A stretch of DNA of 34,709 nucleotides from an uncultured Salinimicrobium sp. (GCA_946887025.1 CAMPJY010000008.1:1-34709); one strand, 5' to 3'. Counted from the stretch's first letter, positions 16,049 to 24,037 are shown. The notes: generated by a model from the sequence alone, not told the origin. Program-made: numbers and translations.

Positions 16049-16594
16049 TTAATTTCCCTTTAGAAAATCTTCTACTTTTTTTACTGCTATATGATATGAG
16101 GCTTTTAAAGCGCCTTCGGACGTGCCTAATATATCGGAAATTTCTTTATACTTCAACTCTTCGAAATATTTCATGTTGAAAACAAGCTGTTGTTTTTCGG
16201 GTAAAGCAGCAATCGCTTTCTGCAATTTCAACTGAATTTCGTCCCCATCAAAATATACGTCACTTTCGAGATTTCCTACTATATGTTCCTGCAGTTCCTC
16301 CGAACTCAGCTTCAGGTTTTTTGCCTTGTTGTTCAGATGATTTATAGCCTCGTTGGTAGCAATTCGGTACATCCAGGAAAAAAGTCTGCTTTCCCCCTTG
16401 AAGTTTTCGATGTTGTTGAAGATCTTGATAAAGGTATTCTGAAGGACATCATCTGCATCGTTGTGATCCTTGACCATATTCCTGATATGCCAGTACAACC
16501 TTTCCTTATAAAGAGCCACAAGCTCGCGAAAAGCGGTGTGGCATTTCTCTTTATCCTGAAGGTGGAGAATAAGTTGTTCCTCGGAGATTTTCAA
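16049..16594 (-). CDS. ECF (sigma-70 group 4) RNA polymerase sigma factor
   Basis: A 181-residue alternative sigma factor. Region 2 lies at about residues 24-90, with DADDVLQNTFIKIF (core binding) and RLFSWMYRIATNEAINHL (-10 recognition). Region 4 is at the end (ALPEKQQLVFNMKYFEELKYKEISDILGTSEGALKASYHIAVKKVEDFL) with its helix-turn-helix. The only credible start is TTG 16594 (MKISEEQL): an in-frame TAA stands three codons upstream and the next in-frame ATG would remove half of region 2. It is the first gene of a three-gene operon with the membrane protein and the exported protein, and a TACCTTTG element lies 33 bp upstream. The regulon is unknown. Autoregulation is common in the family but is not shown here. 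Confidence 0.92.
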   Translation of the reverse strand: MKISEEQLILHLQDKEKCHTAFRELVALYKERLYWHIRNMVKDHNDADDVLQNTFIKIFNNIENFKGESRLFSWMYRIATNEAINHLNNKAKNLKLSSEELQEHIVGNLESDVYFDGDEIQLKLQKAIAALPEKQQLVFNMKYFEELKYKEISDILGTSEGALKASYHIAVKKVEDFLKGN

Positions 16595-16626
16595 TCTGCT
16601 TTAGCTGAATTTTTGTACGGCAAACG

Positions 16627-16634
16627 CAAAGGTA
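16627..16634 (-). promoter_or_regulatory. -7 promoter element of the ECF sigma operon
   Basis: TACCTTTG on the minus strand is a perfect TAnnTTTG match. The predicted transcription start falls about 25-30 bases before the TTG initiation codon. No -33 TTG at 19-22 bp was found, which would fit either an activated promoter or recognition by another sigma factor. Confidence 0.5.
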
Positions 16635-16730
16635 AAGCATATCGGGGAAATCATAACCTCTTTATTTCAATTGATCAAAGTCCCGGAATATCGATGAAAT
16701 GCATATTATTTAGATAAAATACACAAAAAG

Positions 16731-16761
16731 TTTGGTGGGTAAGATTTTTGGTTTATATTTA
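16731..16761 (+). promoter_or_regulatory. plus-strand promoter of the candidate small RNA
   Basis: TTTG (16731-16734) and TATATTTA (16754-16761) are separated by 19 bases. This is the Bacteroidota housekeeping layout with one mismatch in the -7 box. Nothing on the plus strand downstream is a normal gene before the terminator at 16843-16873. Confidence 0.5.
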
Positions 16762-16801
16762 CATAGTGAAAAAGGATCCCTTTTTTGCTCCAGATTAATC
16801 A

Positions 16802-16852
16802 ATGATTTTATTTCCTCGTGCCCCAAGAGGAAATAGAATTTTAAATGGGTGA
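16802..16852 (+). CDS. 16-codon open frame inside the candidate small RNA
   Basis: ATG 16802 to TGA 16850-16852 would encode MILFPRAPRGNRILNG. The middle hairpin lies wholly inside the frame and the stop lies in the left arm of the terminator stem, an arrangement seen in leader peptides. However, no plus-strand gene follows that could be attenuated. There is no ribosome-binding sequence, which is normal in this phylum and so gives no guidance. It may be chance. Confidence 0.2.
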   Translation: MILFPRAPRGNRILNG

Positions 16853-16873
16853 ACCTACTTCACCCATTTTTTT
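16843..16873 (+). terminator. strong plus-strand intrinsic terminator
   Basis: AAATGGGTGAA (16843-16853) pairs perfectly over 11 bp with TTCACCCATTT (16859-16869) around a five-base loop, and the T run continues to 16873. The minus-strand copy lacks a T run, so it acts on plus-strand transcription. Confidence 0.85.
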
Positions 16874-17035
16874 ATGCCTTTATTTCAAGGAATTTCCGTT
16901 AACACTCCCATTACGAGAATGGTGGTAGTGTGTTTTATCTAAAGGGCCATTTATATTTTGAATCGCAGATTAAAAGCTATTTGGCTAAAAACAGAAAGCT
17001 TTAAAGGAGACTTAAATTTGTAGGAAAATTCTTTA

Positions 17036-18859
17036 TTAATCAAATGACTGCATGGACACCAGCTTGTCGTAAGTTCCTTTTAAAGTCATTAATTCCTCGT
17101 GCGTTCCCTGCTCTACTATTTCCCCTTTTTTCATCACTACGATCATATCGGCACTTTGTATTGTGGATAATCGGTGGGCAATCACAATGGAGGTCCGGTT
17201 TCTCATCATGTTCTCCAGGGCTTTCTGCACCAGGCGTTCACTTTCGGTGTCCAGGGCTGAGGTGGCTTCGTCAAGGATCATGATGGGAGGATTTTTGAGT
17301 ACCGCACGGGCAATGGAAAGCCGTTGTTTCTGTCCGCCGCTGAGTTTATTCCCACTATCCCCTATATTGGTTTCCAGACCCTGTGGAAGGTCTTTTACGA
17401 ATTCCCAGGCGTTGGCAATTTTGAGGGCATCGATAATTTCTTCTTCCGTAGCCTGATCTTTGCCGAGGTTCACATTATTTCGAATGGTATCATTGAAGAG
17501 AATGGAATCCTGGGTAACCAGTCCCATCAGATTACGCAGGGATTTTTTGCTAATATTCCTGATATCAATCCCGTCAACCTTTATAGCGCCTTCATTGATG
17601 TCGTAAAAACGGGTCACCAGGTTAGCGATGGTGGATTTTCCACTTCCTGACTGCCCAACCAGGGCAATGGTAGATCCTTTGGGAACTTTGACGCTGAAAT
17701 TTTTCAAAACATTTTCCTCCTCGTATCTGAAAGAAATATTTTCTATCTCCACAGCATCTTCAAACTGGGTTTTGTCCACAGCATCAGGGGCATCCAAAAT
17801 ATTGGATTCGGTTTCCAGAACCTGAAAAATCCTTTCGGCAGCCGCGTTCCCTTTTTTAACACTGTAGGAGGCTTTACTGATCTGTTTAGCCGGTGTCAGG
17901 ATATTATACGCAAGGGCGATGAAGCCAATAAAGGCTTCTCCTTCCAGTGTACCTTCGACAAGCACCATATTTCCCCCGAACCAAAGAATGATGACGATAA
18001 CAAAAACTCCCAGAAATTCGCTGGTAGGGGAGGCGAGGTTCTGCCTGTTGAGCAGACTATCCAGGATCTTTTTCAGTCGATGAGTCGAATTTTGAAACTT
18101 TTCACGGAACTTGTCCTCGGCATTAAATCCTTTGATGATTTTAAGGCTGGACAGTGTTTCTTCAACAATTGATAGGAAATGGCTGTTCTCTTCCTGGGCT
18201 TGATTGGATTTGCTCTTTAACTTTTTACCAATTAACGAAATAATAAATCCCGAAATAGGAAGAAAAACAAAAACAAATAGTGTCAGTTTTGGGCTGATCA
18301 CCAGCATGGCGATGATGGTGAAAAGTATTGTAAGCGGCTCCCTTACTATCAGTTCAAGGATGGAAAGAAAGGAAGTTTGTACCTCATTCACATCAGCTGT
18401 AATGCGCGAAATGGTATCTCCTTTTCGCTTTTCGGAAAAGTAGGAGATTGGGAGGGCTAGAATCTTATTATAGATCACATCCCGAACGTCCCTCAGAACT
18501 CCATTCCGCAAAAATGTCAGGAAAAAAGCCGCAAAATAACCGAAGAGGTTCTTCAAAAAGAAAAGCAGGACCACAATCCCACAGATAAACATCAGAGCTG
18601 ACAGTTCATCCTGGTTCACTCTTTCGGCTATCTCGTAATTAAAAATACCAGTAAAATAATCTTTGGCGCCCATCAATCCATTCCATTCCGGTTTTTCGAC
18701 TATGCGTTTTTCCTTGTCGAAAAGGATCTGGATAACAGGGATAAGGGCCAGAAAGGAAAGGGTGCTGAAAAGCGCGTAGAAAACGTTACAGATGATATTA
18801 AGTACCGCAAATCTTTTATACGGGATTGCGAACCGCAGTATCTTTTTAAAATAATTCAT
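17036..18859 (-). CDS. MsbA-like ABC exporter (fused membrane and ATPase domains)
   Basis: A 607-residue half-transporter that works as a homodimer in the inner membrane. The N-terminal membrane domain (about residues 15-330) contains the helices of a type I exporter. The C-terminal ATPase has Walker A GQSGSGKST, the signature LSGGQKQR, Walker B MILDEATSALD and the switch histidine in IAHRLST. It belongs to the lipid/multidrug exporter group that includes MsbA, which flips lipid A or other lipid-linked molecules. It lies ten bases downstream of a phosphohexomutase gene and in one operon with a membrane-anchored glycosyltransferase, which suggests an envelope glycolipid as substrate (inference). 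A drug-export role cannot be excluded. The start is ATG 18859. Confidence 0.88.
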   Translation of the reverse strand: MNYFKKILRFAIPYKRFAVLNIICNVFYALFSTLSFLALIPVIQILFDKEKRIVEKPEWNGLMGAKDYFTGIFNYEIAERVNQDELSALMFICGIVVLLFFLKNLFGYFAAFFLTFLRNGVLRDVRDVIYNKILALPISYFSEKRKGDTISRITADVNEVQTSFLSILELIVREPLTILFTIIAMLVISPKLTLFVFVFLPISGFIISLIGKKLKSKSNQAQEENSHFLSIVEETLSSLKIIKGFNAEDKFREKFQNSTHRLKKILDSLLNRQNLASPTSEFLGVFVIVIILWFGGNMVLVEGTLEGEAFIGFIALAYNILTPAKQISKASYSVKKGNAAAERIFQVLETESNILDAPDAVDKTQFEDAVEIENISFRYEEENVLKNFSVKVPKGSTIALVGQSGSGKSTIANLVTRFYDINEGAIKVDGIDIRNISKKSLRNLMGLVTQDSILFNDTIRNNVNLGKDQATEEEIIDALKIANAWEFVKDLPQGLETNIGDSGNKLSGGQKQRLSIARAVLKNPPIMILDEATSALDTESERLVQKALENMMRNRTSIVIAHRLSTIQSADMIVVMKKGEIVEQGTHEELMTLKGTYDKLVSMQSFD

Positions 18860-18869
18860 TCAAGGGGCG

Positions 18870-20621
18870 CTACGCCAGGTTTAATTCGGATTTTATTTTA
18901 TTGACCTTCTCCAGAAGTTCCGCGTTTACCATATCATAGTTTTCTATGGAATCCAGGGTGGTGTTGACACTGATGTAAAATTTGATCTTAGGCTCCGTTC
19001 CACTGGGACGGGCTGCCACTTTAGTCCCGTTCTCCGTGTAATAGATCAACACGTTGGATTTCGGAACATCCATGGCCTCTCCTGTATTGGAAAGATCTTC
19101 ATCATTCCAGGAAACGGAATTGTTGTTATAAGACAGGGAACTTTCGTAATCTTCGATAAGAACCACTTTTTCCCCAATAATTTCTTTCAGAGGATTTTCC
19201 CTGAGGTTCAGCATCATGTTCTTTATTTGTGCTGCTCCATCTATGCCTTTCTTAACCATGGAAACCAGTTCTTCCCGGTAAAGTCCGTATTTCTGGTAAA
19301 TTTCGAGTAGTTTCTGGTAAAAAGAACTGCCACTGGCTTTCATCTGGGCAGCTATTTCACAAGCCAGAAGGGTGGCGGTGACGGCATCCTTGTCACGGAC
19401 AAAATCCCCAACCATGAAACCAAAACTTTCCTCCCCACCTCCTATGAAATGAAGGTCCTCATGATCTTTAATCATTTTGGCAATCCATTTAAAGCCGGTA
19501 AGGCCTTCTTTGTATTCTACTCCGTAGTCTTCAACAATAACCTTTAAAAGGGGAGTGGATACTATGGTAGAACCTACAAATTCTTTTCCGGTGATCCGGT
19601 CTTTCTTTTTCCATTGCTCCAGCAGGAACCAGGTCATCACCAGCATGGTCTGATTACCGTTGAGGAGAACCATTTTTCCGTCAAGATCCCGAACAGCAAT
19701 CCCTAACCTGTCACAATCGGGGTCAGTCCCGATAACTATATCTGAATTTTTTTCCTCGGCGAGTTCGAGTGCCATGGAAAGTGCTTCAGGTTCTTCGGGA
19801 TTAGGCGACTTTACCGTTGGAAAATTCCCATCCGGCTTCTCCTGTTCCTTGACAAGATGTACATTGTTATAGCCTGCCTTTTCAAGAACTTTTGGAATCA
19901 TGGTGATAGAGGTTCCGTGAAGGGAGGTGAAAACAATGGAAAGGTCGTTTTTTGCCTCCACCGTGGTATCGAAACTTCCATTCTCTACCGAAGCATTGGC
20001 AAAAGCCTCGTCCACTAGGGTGTCGATGATCTCTATATGATCTTTTTTCGCATCAAAATTAATGTCTGCGTACTCAAGGCTGTTTATCTCCTCGACGATT
20101 TCTTTATCCTGCGGGGGTACCAATTGCCCTCCGTCCTGCCAGTAAACTTTATATCCATTGTATTCCGGGGGATTGTGACTGGCAGTCAAGACAATTCCGC
20201 ATTGGCAGCCTAAATATTTTACTGCAAAAGAAAGCTCTGGAGTTGGACGCAGTTCTGAAAACAGAAAAACCTTGATTTCATTGGCTGAAAACACATTGGC
20301 AACGACCTGTGCCAGTTCCCGGGAATTGTTTCTGCAATCATAGGCAATTACCACCTTTTGCTCCTGGCCCCGGAACTTTCTCTTCAGATAATTCGATAGG
20401 CCCTGGGTGTTTTTCCCTAAGGTATATTTGTTGATCTTATTGGTGCCTACCCCCATGATGCCTCGCATGCCACCTGTGCCAAATTCGAGGTCTTTATAGA
20501 AACTTTCATTCAGTTCATCCGGATCGCTTTCCAGCATCTCCTTTACTTCCTTTATCGTTTCCTGATCAAATGGGGGAAAAAGCCAGTTTTCCGCCCTGCT
20601 TTTCGTATTGTAATAGCTCAT
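18870..20621 (-). CDS. phosphohexomutase (phosphoglucomutase/phosphomannomutase family)
   Basis: This enzyme moves the phosphate between C1 and C6 of glucose or mannose phosphates, supplying sugar nucleotides. The 583-residue protein is of the PGM2/PgcA-like length. Its active-site loop is TASHNPPEYNGYK with phosphoserine S148. The metal loop is GTDPDCDRLG, the sugar-binding loop is GGGEESFG, and the phosphate-binding loop is RPSGTEPKIKF. All four are intact. ATG 20621 (MSYYNTKSRAENWL) was chosen over an in-frame TTG eight codons upstream because the extra residues have no family counterpart. It lies 51 bp after the glycosyltransferase gene and ten bases before the ABC exporter gene, in one operon. 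Whether glucose or mannose is preferred is not readable. Confidence 0.92.
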   Translation of the reverse strand: MSYYNTKSRAENWLFPPFDQETIKEVKEMLESDPDELNESFYKDLEFGTGGMRGIMGVGTNKINKYTLGKNTQGLSNYLKRKFRGQEQKVVIAYDCRNNSRELAQVVANVFSANEIKVFLFSELRPTPELSFAVKYLGCQCGIVLTASHNPPEYNGYKVYWQDGGQLVPPQDKEIVEEINSLEYADINFDAKKDHIEIIDTLVDEAFANASVENGSFDTTVEAKNDLSIVFTSLHGTSITMIPKVLEKAGYNNVHLVKEQEKPDGNFPTVKSPNPEEPEALSMALELAEEKNSDIVIGTDPDCDRLGIAVRDLDGKMVLLNGNQTMLVMTWFLLEQWKKKDRITGKEFVGSTIVSTPLLKVIVEDYGVEYKEGLTGFKWIAKMIKDHEDLHFIGGGEESFGFMVGDFVRDKDAVTATLLACEIAAQMKASGSSFYQKLLEIYQKYGLYREELVSMVKKGIDGAAQIKNMMLNLRENPLKEIIGEKVVLIEDYESSLSYNNNSVSWNDEDLSNTGEAMDVPKSNVLIYYTENGTKVAARPSGTEPKIKFYISVNTTLDSIENYDMVNAELLEKVNKIKSELNLA

Positions 20622-20672
20622 GATTCCAGAATTTATCAATCGCAAAATTAAGAATTTTATACTGGAGGCTTC

Positions 20673-21632
20673 TTAAAATTGTCCTGTAGTTTCGCTAATT
20701 CTATAGCGGTCCTTCCTCTTGCTGGATCTTAAAATAATTTCCCCGAGGAATCCCGCCAGAAAAAACTGTGTCCCGATGATCATGGTGGCCAGGGAGATAT
20801 AGAACCAGGGATTGTCAGCCACGAGTATGTTAGGCAGGCGATAGTAGAGTTTATATAATTTGGAGATCCCTATCCAGGCGGCGGAGAAAAACCCTAAAAT
20901 GAACATCAGGACCCCTAAGGCACCGAATAGATGCATGGGTCTTTTGCCAAACTTGGAAAGGAACCATATGGTGATCAGGTCCAGAAAGCCATTAATGAAT
21001 CTTTCCATTCCAAATTTGGTCTTCCCATACTTTCTTGCCTGATGTTTGACTATCTTCTCGTCTATGCGGCTGTACCCTGCATTTTTAGCCAAAACTGGAA
21101 TGTATCTGTGCATTTCTCCATAGACATCAATATTCTTGATGACTGCCTTTCGATAAGCTTTTAGGCCACAGTTGAAATCGTGAAGTCTAAGACCTGAAGT
21201 TTTCCTTGCCGCAGCATTAAAAAGTTTGGAGGGCAGGTTTTTTCCCAGGACAGAGTCGTAACGTTTCTTTTTCCATCCTGAGATAAGGTCATATTTATCT
21301 GAAACTATAAGGGAATAAAGCTCAGGGATTTCCTCGGGATTGTCCTGCAGGTCGGCGTCCATGGTGATGACCACATCGCCCTCGGCTTTCTCAAATCCTA
21401 CATGTAGAGCCTGGGATTTCCCATAATTACGGTTGAATTTTATACCTTTTACCGAGTTGTCCCTTGCTGATATTTCCCTGATTATTTGCCAGGAGTTATC
21501 AGTACTTCCGTCGTCAATAAACAGAATTTCATAAGAAAGAGAATTGGACCGCAACACTGTTACGATCCAATTGTATAATTCCATTATTGAATCTTCCTCG
21601 TTTAATAGAGGGATTACGACGGATATCTGCAT
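20673..21632 (-). CDS. family-2 glycosyltransferase with C-terminal membrane helices (GtrB/DPM1-like)
   Basis: A 319-residue polyprenyl-phosphate glycosyltransferase type. The GT-A domain begins VVIPLLNEEDSI, has FIDDGSTD (residues 39-46) and the metal-binding DAD at 92-94 in TMDADLQDNPEE. Two transmembrane helices follow (about residues 232-256 and 278-305), anchoring the catalytic domain on the cytoplasmic face. Such enzymes usually load a sugar on undecaprenyl phosphate for later transfer to lipid A, O-antigen or cell-wall polymers. It lies 11 bp after the DUF4199 gene and upstream of the mutase. The start is ATG 21632. The sugar donor cannot be identified from sequence. Confidence 0.9.
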   Translation of the reverse strand: MQISVVIPLLNEEDSIMELYNWIVTVLRSNSLSYEILFIDDGSTDNSWQIIREISARDNSVKGIKFNRNYGKSQALHVGFEKAEGDVVITMDADLQDNPEEIPELYSLIVSDKYDLISGWKKKRYDSVLGKNLPSKLFNAAARKTSGLRLHDFNCGLKAYRKAVIKNIDVYGEMHRYIPVLAKNAGYSRIDEKIVKHQARKYGKTKFGMERFINGFLDLITIWFLSKFGKRPMHLFGALGVLMFILGFFSAAWIGISKLYKLYYRLPNILVADNPWFYISLATMIIGTQFFLAGFLGEIILRSSKRKDRYRISETTGQF

Positions 21633-21643
21633 TAAAAAATTTT

Positions 21644-22177
21644 TTAAACCTCGTAAGGTCTATTCTGCTTCATTATTGCGCCAATGATGAGGGAATAGAT
21701 CAAGCCGAAGAAGGTGCTCATTGCCACCCAGATGGCTCCGCCTATCAAGGGGTCTGATCCCCAACTCATGTACTCCAGAGTTGTTTCCACTTGTTCCTCG
21801 GTCATGGTTCCCGCCTCATTTAGTTTGTCACGGGTTGCATCCATCACCTGTTCTGTCCAGGTAGGTTCAATCAGGTAATTGAATACCAGGTTGTAAAGCA
21901 GAAAAATCACCGCACTTATTACTGCTGCTGCCACTCCAACTTTCATAGCTTCGCCGAGGCTCAGAAAACCTCCGTTATCAGCTTTAAATGTCTTAATGGC
22001 AATGAATAAAGTGACGGGGAAAATCACATAATAAAGATACATTGGCCATTGCACACCTTCGAGCGCCATGCCTGTAACATACATTATTATTGAGATGAGG
22101 ATCAGGATCACCCCCAGGATAATTCCATAGGTTACGGCGTGTTTACCGGGGGTTACATGGGTAGAAGTTTCTTCCAT
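21644..22177 (-). CDS. DUF4199-family integral membrane protein
   Basis: A 177-residue protein with about four transmembrane helices (residues roughly 16-37, 46-62, 77-100 and 147-168) and a soluble loop between the third and fourth (ATRDKLNEAGTMTEEQVETTLEYMSWG). It matches the DUF4199 pattern common in Bacteroidota, whose function is unknown. It is the first gene of the operon with the glycosyltransferase, mutase and ABC exporter, which hints at a part in envelope glycolipid assembly. The start is ATG 22177, 53 bp after a TATATTTG -7 element. Confidence 0.82.
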   Translation of the reverse strand: MEETSTHVTPGKHAVTYGIILGVILILISIIMYVTGMALEGVQWPMYLYYVIFPVTLFIAIKTFKADNGGFLSLGEAMKVGVAAAVISAVIFLLYNLVFNYLIEPTWTEQVMDATRDKLNEAGTMTEEQVETTLEYMSWGSDPLIGGAIWVAMSTFFGLIYSLIIGAIMKQNRPYEV

Positions 22178-22229
22178 TGGTTGGTTGTTTAGTTAATCTA
22201 ATAATACTTGGTTCAGCTTTATTAGTTAA

Positions 22230-22237
22230 CAAATATA
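22230..22237 (-). promoter_or_regulatory. -7 element of the DUF4199 - ABC exporter operon
   Basis: TATATTTG on the minus strand is a perfect TAnnTTTG match, giving a leader of about 47 bases. No -33 TTG at standard spacing was seen. Confidence 0.45.
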
Positions 22238-22296
22238 ATAAAACGTTACACATGAGTCTAAATTCGCTAATTGAGAAAAAATAAGTTTTTTAATCC

Positions 22297-22326
22297 TTGT
22301 TCTTTTGCAAAAAAGAATTAAATTTG
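22297..22326 (+). promoter_or_regulatory. promoter of rpmE2
   Basis: TTG (22297-22299), a 19-base spacer and TAAATTTG (22319-22326) form a full consensus Bacteroidota promoter, as expected for a ribosomal-protein gene. The transcript would begin about 30 bases before the ATG. Confidence 0.75.
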
Positions 22327-22362
22327 CAGCTCGAAAAAGTACAAGAATTAAAGTATAAAGAG

Positions 22363-22614
22363 ATGAAGCAGGGAATCCATCCGGAAAATTATAGATTGGT
22401 AGCGTTTAAAGACATGTCCAATGAGGAGGTTTTTATCACAAAGTCTACCGCGAACACAAAAGAAACGATTGAAGTTGAAGGGCAGGAATATCCTTTAGTG
22501 AAATTGGAGGTTTCCAGAGCGTCACATCCTTTCTACACAGGTAAATCCCAATTGCTGGATACCGCTGGTCGTATCGACAAGTTCAAGAACAAATACGCGA
22601 AATTCAAGAAGTAA
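22363..22614 (+). CDS. rpmE2: 50S ribosomal protein L31, type B
   Basis: An 83-residue large-subunit ribosomal protein. It starts [24 protein letters not shown] and ends in the basic tail [12 protein letters not shown]. It lacks the CxxC zinc motif of type A L31, which defines the zinc-independent type B form. ATG 22363 is the family start. The in-frame sequence further upstream lies inside the promoter. It is a single-gene unit with a consensus promoter and a strong terminator. Whether a zinc-binding paralogue exists elsewhere in the genome cannot be seen here. Confidence 0.96.
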   Translation: MKQGIHPENYRLVAFKDMSNEEVFITKSTANTKETIEVEGQEYPLVKLEVSRASHPFYTGKSQLLDTAGRIDKFKNKYAKFKK

Positions 22615-22633
22615 TTTCAAGCGAAAAAATATC

Positions 22634-22664
22634 AAAGCCTCCAGTAATGGGGGCTTTTTTTTTT
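22634..22664 (+). terminator. intrinsic terminator of rpmE2
   Basis: AAAGCCTCC (22634-22642) pairs with GGGGGCTTT (22649-22657), with one T-G pair, and is followed by a run of T to 22664. Confidence 0.9.
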
Positions 22665-22686
22665 GGGGGATAATTGCCCCGACTTA

Positions 22687-22743
22687 CACGAATATCTTTG
22701 GTAAACTATTCATCTATCAATTTGATTTATTCGTGAATTCGTG
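22687..22743. repeat. ATTCGTG repeats, two direct and one inverted
   Basis: ATTCGTG occurs at 22729-22735 and 22737-22743, and its reverse complement CACGAAT at 22687-22693, all in the gap between rpmE2 and sucC. It looks like a remnant of a dispersed intergenic repeat. I see no gene in it. Confidence 0.35.
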
Positions 22744-22746
22744 GCT

Positions 22747-22780
22747 AAAAAAAATAACCCCCGAGTGATTCGAGGGTTAT
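22747..22780 (-). terminator. intrinsic terminator of sucC
   Basis: The arms 22754-22764 and 22770-22780 pair over ten of eleven positions around a five-base loop. Eight A residues at 22747-22754 give a T run on the minus strand. It lies 30 bp past the sucC stop. Confidence 0.88.
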
Positions 22781-22809
22781 CTTATCATAATTTATAAAAG
22801 CAGCTTTAC

Positions 22810-24003
22810 CTAAGCAAGTACGGCCTGTACCTTATCAGCAGCTTCCTGAAATTCGATGGCACTCTGTACATCAAGTCCGCTGTTATCTATAAGTTCTTTG
22901 GCAACATCAGCATTGGTTCCCTGAAGACGAACAATAATGGGCACATGAATGGCATCTCCCATATTTTTATAGGCGTCCACAATTCCCTGTGCAACACGGT
23001 CACACCTTACGATACCTCCAAAGATATTGATAAGGATAGCTTTAACGTTAGGATCTTTCAGGATCAATCTGAAGGCTTCCTCCACACGTTTGGCATCCGC
23101 AGTTCCTCCAACATCCAGGAAGTTGGCTGGTTCCCCTCCGGCTTGTTTAATAAGGTCCATGGTGGCCATGGCAAGCCCTGCCCCGTTTACCATACATCCA
23201 ACGTTTCCATCAAGGTCAACGTAATTAAGGCCTACAGCCTTAGCTTCGACCTCTACAGGATTTTCTTCGCGGGTGTCACGCATTTCCATATAATCCTTGT
23301 GACGGAAAAGTGCGTTATCATCTAAGGTAACTTTGGCGTCAACAGCCATTATTTTATCGTCGCTGGTCTTAAGGACCGGGTTTATTTCAAAAAGGGAGGA
23401 ATCTGAACTCACATAAGCCTGATAAAGGGAAGTGACAAATTTTACCATCTCTTTGAAGGCATTCCCACTCAGACCAAGATTGAAGGCAATTTTTCGTGCC
23501 TGAAAAGGCATAAGACCAACTGAAGGGTCAATTTCTTCAGTAAATATCAGGTGAGGTGTTTGTTCTGCGACAGTTTCAATATCCATTCCTCCTTCGGTAG
23601 AATACATGATCATATTCCTGCCGGTTGAACGGTTCAGGAGGACTGACATGTAATATTCCTCAGGTTCGCTGTCTCCCGGATAATACACGTCTTCTGCGAT
23701 AAGCACCTGGTGAACCTTTTTTCCTTCGGCTGTAGTTTGAGGAGTAATAAGATTCATTCCAATGATCTGACCCGCAAGGGACTCAACTTCCTGAAGGTTT
23801 TTGGCAAGTTTTACCCCGCCACCTTTTCCACGTCCACCTGCGTGTACCTGTGCTTTTATCACATGCCAGCCGGTCCCGGTTTGTTCAGTAAGTTTTTTTG
23901 CAGCCTCCACAGCTTCTTTTGCATCCTGGGCCACAATACCGCGTTGGACGCGAACGCCGAAACTGCTCAGTATCTCTTTTCCCTGATATTCGTGTATATT
24001 CAT
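22810..24003 (-). CDS. sucC: succinate--CoA ligase (ADP-forming) subunit beta
   Basis: The TCA-cycle beta subunit, which binds nucleotide and CoA-derived phosphate and pairs with SucD (the alpha subunit, not in this window). The 397-residue protein starts MNIHEYQGKEILSSFGV. The ATP-grasp domain has the HAGGRGKGGGV loop, and the C-terminal domain has GCMVNGAGLAMATMDLI, FLDVGGTA and NIFGGIVRCD. Its length is normal for the family. The start is ATG 24003. Its separation from sucD differs from the E. coli sucCD pair and is common in Bacteroidota. It has its own promoter and terminator, so it is transcribed apart from the upstream Lon-domain gene. Confidence 0.97.
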   Translation of the reverse strand: MNIHEYQGKEILSSFGVRVQRGIVAQDAKEAVEAAKKLTEQTGTGWHVIKAQVHAGGRGKGGGVKLAKNLQEVESLAGQIIGMNLITPQTTAEGKKVHQVLIAEDVYYPGDSEPEEYYMSVLLNRSTGRNMIMYSTEGGMDIETVAEQTPHLIFTEEIDPSVGLMPFQARKIAFNLGLSGNAFKEMVKFVTSLYQAYVSSDSSLFEINPVLKTSDDKIMAVDAKVTLDDNALFRHKDYMEMRDTREENPVEVEAKAVGLNYVDLDGNVGCMVNGAGLAMATMDLIKQAGGEPANFLDVGGTADAKRVEEAFRLILKDPNVKAILINIFGGIVRCDRVAQGIVDAYKNMGDAIHVPIIVRLQGTNADVAKELIDNSGLDVQSAIEFQEAADKVQAVLA

Positions 24004-24037
24004 AATAAGATGTTTCTTCTGAAATTTATTTGGTTCA

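Larger units (their letters stand above)
16767..16873 (+). ncRNA. candidate small RNA of about 105 nt
   Basis: It is delimited by a consensus-like promoter and an intrinsic terminator, with no recognisable protein family between. The predicted transcript folds into three hairpins: AAAAAGG/CCTTTTT near the start, ATTTCCTC (16810-16817) with GAGGAAAT (16827-16834) exposing GTGCCCCAA in the loop, and the terminator stem. The exact 5' end is inferred from promoter spacing. It could be a regulatory RNA, such as a member of the Flavo-1 type described in Flavobacteria (not verified), or a messenger for the 16-codon frame it contains. Confidence 0.45.
16595..17035. other. 441-bp gap between the ECF operon and the ABC exporter gene
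   Basis: No conventional gene lies here. The left part holds the sigma-factor promoter (minus strand). The middle (16731-16873) holds a plus-strand promoter, three hairpins and a terminator. The right part (16874-17035) has an imperfect hairpin, ACACT-CCATT against AATGG-AGTGT (16902-16930), one isolated GCAGATT (16965-16971) and A/T-rich sequence. No strong terminator for the ABC exporter gene was recognised in it. Confidence 0.7.

Noticed and set aside
16902..16930. Terminator for the ABC exporter gene
   Set aside because: The hairpin is interrupted and the minus-strand copy is not followed by a T run.
22297..22614. 105-residue version of L31 starting at TTG 22297
   Set aside because: That TTG is the -33 box of the promoter. 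The family begins MKQGIHP at ATG 22363.
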